Origin: Nocardia grenadensis NBRC 108939
GTDB lineage: Bacteria > Actinomycetota > Actinomycetes > Mycobacteriales > Mycobacteriaceae
Assembly (NCBI RefSeq): GCF_001613445.1
Contig: NZ_BDCJ01000008.1
Coordinates: 1-64,000 of the forward strand
DNA: 64,000 bases
Direction of reading: 5' to 3'
The notes under the pieces were generated by a model that saw nothing but the letters and a program-made list of their open reading frames with translations, was not told where the DNA came from and made no database searches. How positions within the stretch are numbered: position 1 is the first letter of the stretch; each line of letters begins with the position of its first letter. Both the position numbers and the translations under genes were made by a program. Shown here piece after piece: positions 36,298 to 44,513 of this stretch.

Positions 36298-37344
36298 GTG
36301 AAACATCGTAAGCCGAACCGGGCGGGCCGGGCGGTGGCGAGCACTTCGCTGCCTCTTGCGACTGCCGCGGCCATGGCCATTTTCGCGTCGCCGGCGGGGG
36401 CCGTTCCGAGCGACCAGCCGGCTACGCCGACCACACCGGCGCCCGCGCCTTCGCAGCCGGGCACCAATAATCAGCAGCAGCCCGGCACCGATGGCCAGCA
36501 GAACGCGCCGGAGACCACGCCGAGCCAGCCCGGTGTGCAGAACAATGAGCAAAAGCCGGAGAGCAGCCCGACTCCGAGCCCGAGCCAGCCCGGTGTCACC
36601 ACCCCGGAGCAGGGCCGGGAAGATCAGGGTCTCACCGGCCCGACCCAGCCCGGTGTCACCACACCGCGTGTGGCGCCGCTGCCCGTCCCGGGGCAGCCCG
36701 CCCCGGCACAGCCGGCCATCTCACCGAATACGCCGCAGGGACAGCAGCCGCCCGCACAGCCGGGTGACGCGCCGGCGGTGGCGCCGGAGGCCGAGGGGGA
36801 GAACGCGCAGCCCAGTGCTCCGCAGACCGATACGCTGGTCGAGCCGCAGGCTCCGCAGTGGCAGGCGCCGAGTCTGGACGAGGCACCGGTCGCGCCGGTC
36901 GTCGAGATGCAGGGTCCGCATATGGAGATCGGTGCCGCCCTCGACGGTGGTTCCCTGGCTCCCGGGCATTTCGCCAACACCCACCACTTCTCCAACCAGT
37001 CCGGATATGTCGGTACCGCCGGCTTCCGTACCCCGACGGGTACGGGCGAGGCCGGTATCTCGGTGGAATTCGTCGACGAGAACACCATCAACGTTTCGAC
37101 GTTCACCGGTGGGAACGGATTGCCGGACAACCGGGTCGACCACGTGATCGACACCACCCCGGTGAATACGGCGAAGGCCGCCGTGGAGCACTGGATCGCG
37201 CAGCAGCCGGGTGGCGCCGCCGCGCTGGACGCCGCGGCCAAGATTCCTCCGCCGCCGCCGCTGTTGCCGCCGGGCAACTACCCGGAGCAGGCGCTGAACC
37301 TCGGTGGCGTCAACACCCAGTGGGGTGGTTCACTCCAGTACTGA
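36298..37344 (+). CDS. Exported Pro/Gln/Thr-rich protein
   Basis: A 348-residue protein from GTG 36298. A signal peptide (positive VKHRKPNRAGR, then hydrophobic SLPLATAAAMAIFASPAGA, cut near AGA/VP) leads into a long disordered Pro/Gln/Thr region with repeated SQPGV and QPGVTTP units (residues about 40-200). A compact C-terminal part follows (FANTHHFSNQSGYVGTAGF, ISVEFVDENTINVSTFTGG). It ends with GGVNTQWGGSLQY. Likely a cell-wall or surface protein. No family is recognised. Confidence 0.75.
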   Translation: MKHRKPNRAGRAVASTSLPLATAAAMAIFASPAGAVPSDQPATPTTPAPAPSQPGTNNQQQPGTDGQQNAPETTPSQPGVQNNEQKPESSPTPSPSQPGVTTPEQGREDQGLTGPTQPGVTTPRVAPLPVPGQPAPAQPAISPNTPQGQQPPAQPGDAPAVAPEAEGENAQPSAPQTDTLVEPQAPQWQAPSLDEAPVAPVVEMQGPHMEIGAALDGGSLAPGHFANTHHFSNQSGYVGTAGFRTPTGTGEAGISVEFVDENTINVSTFTGGNGLPDNRVDHVIDTTPVNTAKAAVEHWIAQQPGGAAALDAAAKIPPPPPLLPPGNYPEQALNLGGVNTQWGGSLQY

Positions 37345-37362
37345 CGCGAGTGAAATCTTGCC

Positions 37363-37394
37363 GGGTGGGGCGGCCGTGCACGGCCGCCCCACCC
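37363..37394 (+). terminator. Perfect 14-bp stem, 4-nt loop hairpin
   Basis: GGGTGGGGCGGCCG (37363-37376) pairs perfectly with CGGCCGCCCCACCC (37381-37394) around TGCA, starting 18 bp after the stop of the exported protein and ending 23 bp before the next start. It can end transcription or attenuate readthrough into the membrane-protein gene. Confidence 0.75.
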
Positions 37395-37417
37395 GCGTGT
37401 CTCGGAAGGGATGGGCT

Positions 37418-38518
37418 GTGACCGGCGAGGGCGAAGGTAGAGAGCGCGAACCCGAACGGGCGGATTTCGGACCCCCTACCGGCGATTTCGGTCCGCCGGT
37501 ATCGGAGTTCGGGCCGCCGACGGGCGAGCTATCGATGCCGGGCTGGCAGCCGAATACGCGTCCGGAGGATTCCGGCCTGGCCTGGCGTCCGGCCCCCGGC
37601 GTCGGCCCGGCCGAGTCGTCGGCTGTTCCTCCTCCGCCGCCTCAGTATCGCGCGCCGGACAGTTCCACCCCGGTCCAGCGACCGTCTTCGCCCGAGTCCC
37701 GGCCGGTGCCGCGGCCCGCGCCCGACGCGGACTCCACCACGATCCGCCACCAGATTCCACCGGACCCGGCCCCGCGCGCCTCGTCGACGGGCGAACGCGC
37801 CCCGGAATCCGACCAGGGCGCTGTTCGCCACACCGGTCCGGACCTGCGCTGGCCGGTGCCGGGTCAGCCGAACCAGTCCGGCGGGCCGGAGCCGGCCGCG
37901 GGTTCGGCCAGGCCTCGGGCGGGTGGTCTGTCCTGGGACAGCGACCCGATCGCGCAGAAGCTCACGCCGCAGTCGGTGGCCGGGGCGCTGGCCGCGAAAC
38001 CGCGGCGCGGGATTCCGGCAGGCCGGACCGTGACGGTGGTCGCGGTGCTGGTGGCGTTGATCGCGGTGGGGGTGACGATCGTCATGGTGAGCGGCGGTGA
38101 GGACGCGCCGGCGGGGCCGCCGGTCGCCGATTCCGGGTCTGCGCTGAGCTGCCCGGCGAGTGCGGAGGACGGGGTGATCGTCGGCGACGGGGTCGGGGAT
38201 ACGACCAGCGGCGCGGGCGCCATTCTCGGTTTTCAGCACCAGTTCTATGTGGAGCGCAGCGGGGTGGGGGCCCGTCGGTTCGTCGCGGCGGATTCGCCTG
38301 CCATTTCCACTGCGGAGACGATCCAGGCGGCGATCGATACGCACATACCGGCGGGTACCGAGCATTGTGTGCGGATCACCGAGCGGGCGCCGGCCTCCTT
38401 CGATGTCGACCTGACCGAACTGCAACCGGACGGTACGAGGACGGTGTACAAGCAGACGGTGACTACGGTGGATCGGGACGGGAAAACTGTGCTCTGGGTG
38501 ATCGCGGATCGGCGCTGA
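37418..38518 (+). CDS. Single-pass membrane protein with FGPP repeats
   Basis: A 366-residue protein. A disordered Pro-rich cytoplasmic half with FGPPTGDFGPPVSEFGPPTG near residues 16-35 is followed by one membrane helix (TVTVVAVLVALIAVGVTIVM) near residue 210. An extracellular domain of about 130 residues follows, with two Cys (ALSCPAS and EHCVRITE) that could form a disulfide. GTG 37418 has GGAAGGG 6 nt upstream. The extracellular domain (FQHQFYVERSGVGARRFVA) is not recognised. The gene order suggests a cell-envelope pair with the exported protein upstream. Confidence 0.75.
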   Translation: MTGEGEGREREPERADFGPPTGDFGPPVSEFGPPTGELSMPGWQPNTRPEDSGLAWRPAPGVGPAESSAVPPPPPQYRAPDSSTPVQRPSSPESRPVPRPAPDADSTTIRHQIPPDPAPRASSTGERAPESDQGAVRHTGPDLRWPVPGQPNQSGGPEPAAGSARPRAGGLSWDSDPIAQKLTPQSVAGALAAKPRRGIPAGRTVTVVAVLVALIAVGVTIVMVSGGEDAPAGPPVADSGSALSCPASAEDGVIVGDGVGDTTSGAGAILGFQHQFYVERSGVGARRFVAADSPAISTAETIQAAIDTHIPAGTEHCVRITERAPASFDVDLTELQPDGTRTVYKQTVTTVDRDGKTVLWVIADRR

Positions 38519-38602
38519 TCCCAGTATGTGAAATCACAATGTCATATGGTGGTAAGTCATGGGATGATCGGGTTTATCGGCAGGTAATTCCCGGAGGCCC
38601 CC

Positions 38603-39808
38603 ATGTCGCATTACGAACCGCCGTTGGCCGGCAAGCTGGCCGGCCTCACCAGCTCCGCCATTCGTGACCTGCTCAAACTCACCGCCGACCCGAATATCCT
38701 CAGCCTGGCCGGCGGTTTGCCCGATGCCGAACTCATGCCCGGTACCCGCATCGCCGCCGCCGCCGAATCGGCGTTGCGGGACAGCGCCGCGCTGCAGTAC
38801 ACGGAGTCTCCGGGATGGGGTCCGTTGCGCGAAGTCCTCGCCGGCCGGGAAACGGACCGGCTCGGTCGCCGGGTGGATATCGCCGAGATCTTCGTGACCC
38901 ATGGTTCACAGCAGGCGCTGTCGCTGCTCGCGGAGGTGTTGCTCGACCCGGGTGCACTGGTGGTGGTCGAGGATCCGGCCTACGTCGGCGCGCTACAGGT
39001 GTTCCGGGCGGCCGGTGCGCGGATCGTGGCCGTGCCACTGGACAGCGAGGGTCTGCGGGTGGACCGGCTCAGGGAGTTGCTCGCCGCGGGGGAGCGTCCC
39101 GCGCTGGTGCACACCGTGAGCAATTTCCACAATCCCGGTGGCGTGACCATGAGCCCCCGCCGCAGGCAGGCGCTTGCCGCGCTGGCCGAGGAACACGGTT
39201 TCTGGGTGGTCGAGGACGATCCGTATGGCGAACTGTGGTTCGACCGGCCCGCGCCCGCGCCGGTGGCCTCCTATTCGCCGTCGGTCATCCGGCTCTCCTC
39301 GGCATCGAAGATCATCGCGCCCACACTGCGGGTGGGCTGGATGGTGGCTCCGCCGCGAGTGTGCCGGGCGGTCGAACTGTTGAAACAGGGGGCCGATCTC
39401 TGCGGTTCGGCGCTCACCCAGCAGATCGCCGCCGAACTGCTCGCCGACAACGCCTGGTTCACCGGCCATATCGACACGGTCCGCGGGGTGTACGCCACCC
39501 GCGCCACCGCCCTGGTCGACGCGGCCCGCGACCACTTCGGTGACCGCCTGCGCTGTACGGAGGCGTCCGGGGGAATGTTCGTCTGGGCGGAGTTCACCGA
39601 CGGCACCGACACCGGTGAACTGTTGCCCCGGGCACTCGAGACGGGGGTCGCCTTCGTCCCGGGCGGGGCGTTCGCGGTGAGCAACCCGTACTCGAACGCC
39701 ATGCGGATGTGCTTCACCACCGCCGCGCCGGAGGCGCTCACCGAGGCGATGTCACGGTTGGCCCGGGCCGCCGGCGACCGGGCACCGGTTCATTCCGCCC
39801 AGTTGTAG
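38603..39808 (+). CDS. PLP-dependent aminotransferase (LysN/2-aminoadipate type)
   Basis: A 401-residue fold-type I aminotransferase without the MocR DNA-binding arm. The PLP lysine lies in [18 protein letters not shown], the PLP-Asp in [11 protein letters not shown], and the carboxylate Arg near NAMRMCF. The N-terminus ([24 protein letters not shown]: [20 protein letters not shown]) matches LysN/ARO8-like enzymes that act on 2-aminoadipate, aromatic or branched amino acids. CGGAGG is 8 nt upstream. Its 3' end overlaps the convergent glpK by 19 bp. Confidence 0.88.
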   Translation: MSHYEPPLAGKLAGLTSSAIRDLLKLTADPNILSLAGGLPDAELMPGTRIAAAAESALRDSAALQYTESPGWGPLREVLAGRETDRLGRRVDIAEIFVTHGSQQALSLLAEVLLDPGALVVVEDPAYVGALQVFRAAGARIVAVPLDSEGLRVDRLRELLAAGERPALVHTVSNFHNPGGVTMSPRRRQALAALAEEHGFWVVEDDPYGELWFDRPAPAPVASYSPSVIRLSSASKIIAPTLRVGWMVAPPRVCRAVELLKQGADLCGSALTQQIAAELLADNAWFTGHIDTVRGVYATRATALVDAARDHFGDRLRCTEASGGMFVWAEFTDGTDTGELLPRALETGVAFVPGGAFAVSNPYSNAMRMCFTTAAPEALTEAMSRLARAAGDRAPVHSAQL

Positions 39809-41286
39809 GTGCGTTCGACCGCCTTGTTCCAGTCGGCGAGGCGGGAGTCGCGGTCGGCGGCGGACATACTCGGATTCCAGGTCTTGTCGGCGGTCCAGTT
39901 GGCCCGGATATCCTCGGTACCCGACCAGTACTCGACCGCCAGCCCGGCCGCGTAGGCGGCCCCGAGCGCCGTGGTCTCGTTGACCAGTGGCCGGACGACC
40001 GGTAGGTCGAGGATATCGGCCTGGAACTGCATCAGCAGATCGTTGGCGACCATACCGCCGTCCACCTTGAGGGCCGTCGCCTCGAGATCCAGCGAACGGG
40101 ATTCGGCGTCCGCGCGCATGGCATCCATCACCTCTCGGGTCTGGAAGGCGGTCGATTCCAGGATCGCGCGGGCCAGGTGGGCCTTGGTGACGAAGCGGGT
40201 GAGTCCGGCGATCACGCCCCGGGCGTCGGGCCGCCAGCGCGGGGCGAACAGCCCGGAGAAGGCCGGGACGATATAGGCCCCGCCGTTGTCGTCCACGGTG
40301 CGCGCCAGATCCTCGATCTCCGGCGCCGCGGAAATGATGCCGAGGTTGTCGCGGAACCACTGCACCAGGGCGCCGGTGACGGCGATCGACCCCTCCAGCG
40401 CGTACACCGGTGGCTGGTCGCCGAGCCGATAACACACCGTGGTCAGCAGCCCGTGCTCACTGACGACAGGGGTGGTGCCGGTGTTGAGCAGCATGAAGTT
40501 GCCGGTGCCGTAGGTGTTCTTGGCCTCGCCCGGAGCCAGGCAGGCCTGTCCGAACATCGCGGCCTGCTGGTCGCCGAGGATGCCCGCGACCGGCACTCCC
40601 GCCAGCGGACCCGCGCCGATCTCCGCGTAGACCTCCGAGGAGCTCCGGATCTCCGGCAGCATCGACGTCGGCACCCCGATCTCCGCGCAGATCTGTTCGT
40701 CCCAGGTCAGCGTGCGCAGATCCATGAGCAGGGTGCGCGAGGCATTGGTGGCATCGGTGATGTGCCGGCCGGTCAGCTTCCACAGCAGCCAGCTGTCCAC
40801 GGTGCCGAAGCACAGTTCCCCCGCCTCCGCCCGCTCCCGCGCGCCCGGCACGTTGTCCAGGATCCAGCGCACCTTGGGCCCGGAGAAATAGGTCGACAAC
40901 GGCAGCCCGGTACGTTCGGCGTAGCGCGCCGCGCCCGAAGAACCGGCGAGTTCGGTACACAACCGATCGGTACGCGTGTCCTGCCAGACGATCGCATTGT
41001 GCACCGGCTGCCCGGTGTCGCGCTCCCAGACGACGGTGGTCTCGCGCTGGTTGGTGACGCCCACCGCCGCGATATCGCCCGCGGTGATCCCGGCCTTGTC
41101 CAGGACCGCGCCGAGTACGAATTCGGTATTGCGCCAAAGGGTTTCCGGATCGTGCTCGACCCAGCCCGGCTTCGGGAAGATCTGGTCGTGCTCGCGCTGG
41201 GCGACCCCCGCGAGCTTTCCCTGCCGGTCGAACAGTATGCATCTGCTCGAGGTCGTGCCCTGGTCGATGGCGGCCACATAGCGCAT
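39790..41286 (-). CDS. glpK: Glycerol kinase
   Basis: A 498-residue FGGY-family kinase making glycerol-3-phosphate with ATP. Motifs: [16 protein letters not shown] at residues 5-20, VWQDTRTD, the glycerol-binding segment around [10 protein letters not shown], and a C-terminal adenosine-binding [15 protein letters not shown]. Divergent from glpD, so glycerol uptake products flow GlpK to GlpD. Its 3' end overlaps the aminotransferase gene by 19 bp, tail to tail. Confidence 0.97.
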   Translation of the reverse strand: MRYVAAIDQGTTSSRCILFDRQGKLAGVAQREHDQIFPKPGWVEHDPETLWRNTEFVLGAVLDKAGITAGDIAAVGVTNQRETTVVWERDTGQPVHNAIVWQDTRTDRLCTELAGSSGAARYAERTGLPLSTYFSGPKVRWILDNVPGARERAEAGELCFGTVDSWLLWKLTGRHITDATNASRTLLMDLRTLTWDEQICAEIGVPTSMLPEIRSSSEVYAEIGAGPLAGVPVAGILGDQQAAMFGQACLAPGEAKNTYGTGNFMLLNTGTTPVVSEHGLLTTVCYRLGDQPPVYALEGSIAVTGALVQWFRDNLGIISAAPEIEDLARTVDDNGGAYIVPAFSGLFAPRWRPDARGVIAGLTRFVTKAHLARAILESTAFQTREVMDAMRADAESRSLDLEATALKVDGGMVANDLLMQFQADILDLPVVRPLVNETTALGAAYAAGLAVEYWSGTEDIRANWTADKTWNPSMSAADRDSRLADWNKAVERTYNWAE

Positions 41287-41426
41287 GGCAGGAGGCTAGC
41301 GCAATCGGGCCGATCGGTGACGGGTGTCTCCCTGCCGACGTTTGCCAGGGGTTCCCCCGTAGGCTTGGAGACCGAACGCGCAAACCCACAGCCGACCCCG
41401 ATCGCGTATCCGAGGAGTCGATACCG

Positions 41427-41498
41427 ATGATGCGATACCTACGCCAACGCTTCGGTCGCCGCGGACCGCATGCCCCCGCGCCGGAGGGGGGACGGTGA
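41427..41498 (+). CDS. Arg-rich 23-codon upstream ORF coupled to glpD
   Basis: An ATG at 41427, 9 nt after GAGGAG (41412-41417), opens a frame for MMRYLRQRFGRRGPHAPAPE plus GGR. It stops at TGA 41496-41498, overlapping the glpD start (GTG 41495 or ATG 41498). This layout fits a leader peptide or translational coupling of glpD. It is too short to judge by composition, so confidence is low. Confidence 0.4.
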   Translation: MMRYLRQRFGRRGPHAPAPEGGR

Positions 41499-43228
41499 TG
41501 TTACAGCCGGGATCGCAGTTTCTCGGACCCGAGCAGCGTCGTTCCGCATGGGAACGCTTGAACAAGGATCACTTCGACGTGATCGTGGTGGGCGGCGGTG
41601 TGGTGGGGGCCGGGATCGCACTCGACGCCGCCACCCGCGGCCTGACGGTGGCGCTGGTGGAGGCGCGTGATCTGGCCTCGGGGACCTCCAGCCGATCCTC
41701 CAAGATGTTCCACGGTGGCCTGCGGTATCTGGAACAGCTCGAATTCGGCTTGGTTCGTGAGGCGTTGAAGGAACGCGAACTGTCCATGTCGCGTCTGGCG
41801 CCGCACCTGGTGAAACCCCTGCGGTTCCTCTATCCACTCACCCGGCGGGCGTGGGAGCGGCCCTATGTCGCGGCGGGGCTGTTCCTCTACGACACCATGG
41901 GCGGGGCGAGATCCGTTCCGGGACAGCGGCATCTGTCGCGGCACGGCGCGCTGCGCCTGGCGCCGGGGATGCGGCGCAACTCGATGATCGGCGGGATCAG
42001 CTACTACGACACGGTGGTGGACGATGCCCGGCACACCATGACCGTCGCCCGTACCGCCGCCCACTACGGCGCGGTGCTCCGGACCTCCACCCAGGTCGTG
42101 GGGTTCCTGCGCGAAGCCGACCGGGTGGTCGGCGTGCAGGTACGCGACAGCGAGGACGGAACCACCGGCGAGGTGCGTGGTCACGTGGTGATCAACGCGG
42201 CCGGTGTGTGGACCGACGAGGTGCAGGCGCTGTCGCTGCAGCGCGGCCGGTTCCATGTCCGGGCCTCCAAGGGCGTGCACATCGTGGTCCCGCGCGATCG
42301 TATCGTCAGCGACGCCGCGATCATCCTACGCACCGCCACCTCGGTGCTGTTCGTGATCCCGTGGGGCGCGCACTGGATCGTCGGCACCACCGACACCGAG
42401 TGGAATCTGGACCTGGCCCATCCGGCCGCCACCAAGGCCGATATCGACTATCTGCTGGAACGGGTGAACGAGGTGCTGGTCACCCCGCTCACCCACGCGG
42501 ATATCGACGGGGTGTACGCGGGCCTGCGGCCGCTGCTGGCGGGGGAGAGCGACGAGACCTCGAAACTGTCGCGGGAGCATGCCGTCGCGCGTATCGCGCC
42601 GGGACTCGTCGCCATCGCGGGCGGCAAGTACACGACCTACCGGGTGATGGCCTACGACGCGGTGGACGAGGCCGCCCAGGACATCCCCGCCCGGGTCTCG
42701 CCCTCGATCACCGAGAAGGTGCCGCTGCTCGGCGCCGACGGCTATTTCGCGCTGGTCAACCAGACCGTGCAGCTGGCCGAGGACTACGGGATACACCCGT
42801 ACCGGGTGAAACATCTATTGGACCGCTACGGTTCGCTGGTCGACGAGGTCATGGCGCTGGCCGCCGACCGGCCCGACCTGAAACAACCGATCGCCGCGGC
42901 GCCCTCCTATCTGCGGGTGGAAGCGGTGTACGCCGTGGCCGCGGAGGGTGCGCTGCACCTCGACGATGTGCTCGCCCGGCGCACCCGGATCTCCATCGAG
43001 TACCCGCATCGCGGCGCCGAGTGCGCCGAAGAGGTCGCCGGGCTCATCGCCCCGGTGCTCGGCTGGAGCGACGCGGAGGCCGATCGCGAGGTCCGGACCT
43101 ATCTGGCCCGGGTGGACGCCGAGGTGCGCTCGCAGACCCAGCCCGACGACGCCTCCGCCGATGCGTTGCGGATCGCCGCGCCCGAACCCCGGCCGGAAAT
43201 CCTGGAGCCCGTGCCCACCGAGGGCTGA
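41495..43228 (+). CDS. glpD: Glycerol-3-phosphate dehydrogenase (FAD)
   Basis: A 577-residue membrane-associated flavoprotein oxidising glycerol-3-phosphate to DHAP and feeding quinones. FAD motif DVIVVGGGVVGAGIALDAAT near residues 29-48; GTSSRSSKMFHGGLRYLEQ and IAGGKYTTYRVMA are family signatures. A C-terminal cap domain is complete. GTG 41495 and ATG 41498 both suit GGAGGGGGG upstream. Corresponds to glpD2 (Rv3302c). Confidence 0.96.
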   Translation: MMLQPGSQFLGPEQRRSAWERLNKDHFDVIVVGGGVVGAGIALDAATRGLTVALVEARDLASGTSSRSSKMFHGGLRYLEQLEFGLVREALKERELSMSRLAPHLVKPLRFLYPLTRRAWERPYVAAGLFLYDTMGGARSVPGQRHLSRHGALRLAPGMRRNSMIGGISYYDTVVDDARHTMTVARTAAHYGAVLRTSTQVVGFLREADRVVGVQVRDSEDGTTGEVRGHVVINAAGVWTDEVQALSLQRGRFHVRASKGVHIVVPRDRIVSDAAIILRTATSVLFVIPWGAHWIVGTTDTEWNLDLAHPAATKADIDYLLERVNEVLVTPLTHADIDGVYAGLRPLLAGESDETSKLSREHAVARIAPGLVAIAGGKYTTYRVMAYDAVDEAAQDIPARVSPSITEKVPLLGADGYFALVNQTVQLAEDYGIHPYRVKHLLDRYGSLVDEVMALAADRPDLKQPIAAAPSYLRVEAVYAVAAEGALHLDDVLARRTRISIEYPHRGAECAEEVAGLIAPVLGWSDAEADREVRTYLARVDAEVRSQTQPDDASADALRIAAPEPRPEILEPVPTEG

Positions 43229-43256
43229 GCCGTACCGGGCTGCGGGAACCTGCCGC

Positions 43257-43445
43257 TCAGTGGGCGGCCGGGTGGTGGCCCGGCGTCGTGGTGGTCGCCG
43301 GTCCGAGCGGTACCGGGGCCGGTGCCTGCGGGGTCGCGGCGGGATGCAGCAGGAAGTAGCAGAACGCCGCGGTCGCCACGATGGCCAGCACCGCGGAGAG
43401 CAGTTTGCCGGTGAGGGCGGCCAGTCGGACGGTTCGGGTGTTCAT
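43257..43445 (-). CDS. Small single-helix membrane protein
   Basis: A 62-residue protein: short positive N-terminus (MNTRTVRLAALTGKL), one helix (LSAVLAIVATAAFCYFLL) and an external Pro/Thr tail (PGHHPAAH) with His residues near the end. It lies between nei and glpD on the minus strand. No family recognised; the TM plus tail pattern makes it more likely real than a shadow. Confidence 0.5.
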   Translation of the reverse strand: MNTRTVRLAALTGKLLSAVLAIVATAAFCYFLLHPAATPQAPAPVPLGPATTTTPGHHPAAH

Positions 43446-43558
43446 TGGACCTGCTTCCGGTGCGGTACCCGTGTGTCGTCGGAAAGCGGCCGATCATTAC
43501 TGCGCTCATGGTGGCCGTCACAGCGGAGGCAACGGCCGGTCTGCGACAGCGTACGTGC

Positions 43559-44338
43559 TCAGACGGGCGGAACCTGGCATTTGGGGCAGTAGTAGATACC
43601 GCGTTCCCGATAGCTCACCCTGTCGTTGCGCGGCATCTTCTCGCCCAGCATGTCGACCCGCAACGAGGTCCCGCACCGCCGGCAGGGCCGGTGGGCCAGG
43701 CCGTAGACCAGCGGACGCCAGGGCGGTCCGTGCGCGGCCCGATACATCACTCGCTGCGCTTCGTTCACCAGCGCCGGCAGGTCTTCCACCTCACCCACCG
43801 GACGTGCCGGATGGACCCGGCGCAGAAAACAGATCTCGCTGCGGTAGATATTGCCGATCCCGGCCAGATTGCGCTGATCGAGCAGGGCGACCCCGATCGG
43901 GACCTCCGGGGCGCGGGCGATCCGGTCCAACGCCTCGGCGGGATCCCAATCGAGCCCGAGCAGGTCCGGTCCCAGATGATCGATGGCGGTGTGCTCGTCC
44001 CGGCGGCGCAGCACCTCCACCAGGCCGAGATCGAATCCGACGGCCTCCGCCTCCGCGGTGCCGAGCACGACCCGGGCGGCGACCCGCGGTTTGGTCCAGC
44101 GCTGCCCGCAGTGGAAGACCCGCCAGCTGCCCTCCATCTTCAGATGGGTGTGCACACTGACGGTGCCGGTGCGGATGAACAGGTGCTTCCCGTAACTGCC
44201 CACGCTCTCCACGACCTGACCACGCAGGTCTACGGTCGCGTAGCGGGGCACGCGGAAATCGCTGCGGGTCAGCGCCGCGCCCTCGAGTGCGGCGCGCAGC
44301 CGCCGCGCGGCGCGGAAAACGGCGTCACCCTCGGGCAT
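43559..44338 (-). CDS. nei: Endonuclease VIII-type DNA glycosylase
   Basis: A 259-residue Fpg/Nei glycosylase-lyase removing oxidised pyrimidines. The catalytic Pro2-Glu3 start is MPEGDAVFRAARRL, the H2TH motif includes LAGIGNIYRSEICFLRRVHP, and the C-terminal zinc finger has CRRCG and CPKC. It is downstream of lhr on the same strand, with 152 bp between. Same neighbours as Rv3297-Rv3296. Confidence 0.94.
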   Translation of the reverse strand: MPEGDAVFRAARRLRAALEGAALTRSDFRVPRYATVDLRGQVVESVGSYGKHLFIRTGTVSVHTHLKMEGSWRVFHCGQRWTKPRVAARVVLGTAEAEAVGFDLGLVEVLRRRDEHTAIDHLGPDLLGLDWDPAEALDRIARAPEVPIGVALLDQRNLAGIGNIYRSEICFLRRVHPARPVGEVEDLPALVNEAQRVMYRAAHGPPWRPLVYGLAHRPCRRCGTSLRVDMLGEKMPRNDRVSYRERGIYYCPKCQVPPV

Positions 44339-44423
44339 GTGTGCCAGTATCCATCGCCGTCACCTCCGGCGCCGCGGGGCCGGGGCGGTCTTCATGGACC
44401 CACCCCGGGCAGCCTCATTCTGA

Positions 44424-44513
44424 GTGTTCGACGGTCGCCGGTCTGTGGACGGTCGACCGCACACCACTGTCGGTGTTCAACGGTCGCCGATCACGGCCGG
44501 CCGACCGCACGCC
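44424..44513. repeat. Imperfect ~41-bp tandem repeat at the 3' end of lhr
   Basis: The segment 44424-44465 (begins GTGTTCGACGGTCGCCG) recurs imperfectly at 44473-44513 (begins GTGTTCAACGGTCGCCG), 49 bp apart. The second copy contains the last codons and stop of lhr, and the first lies just beyond. A small local duplication. Confidence 0.55.
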
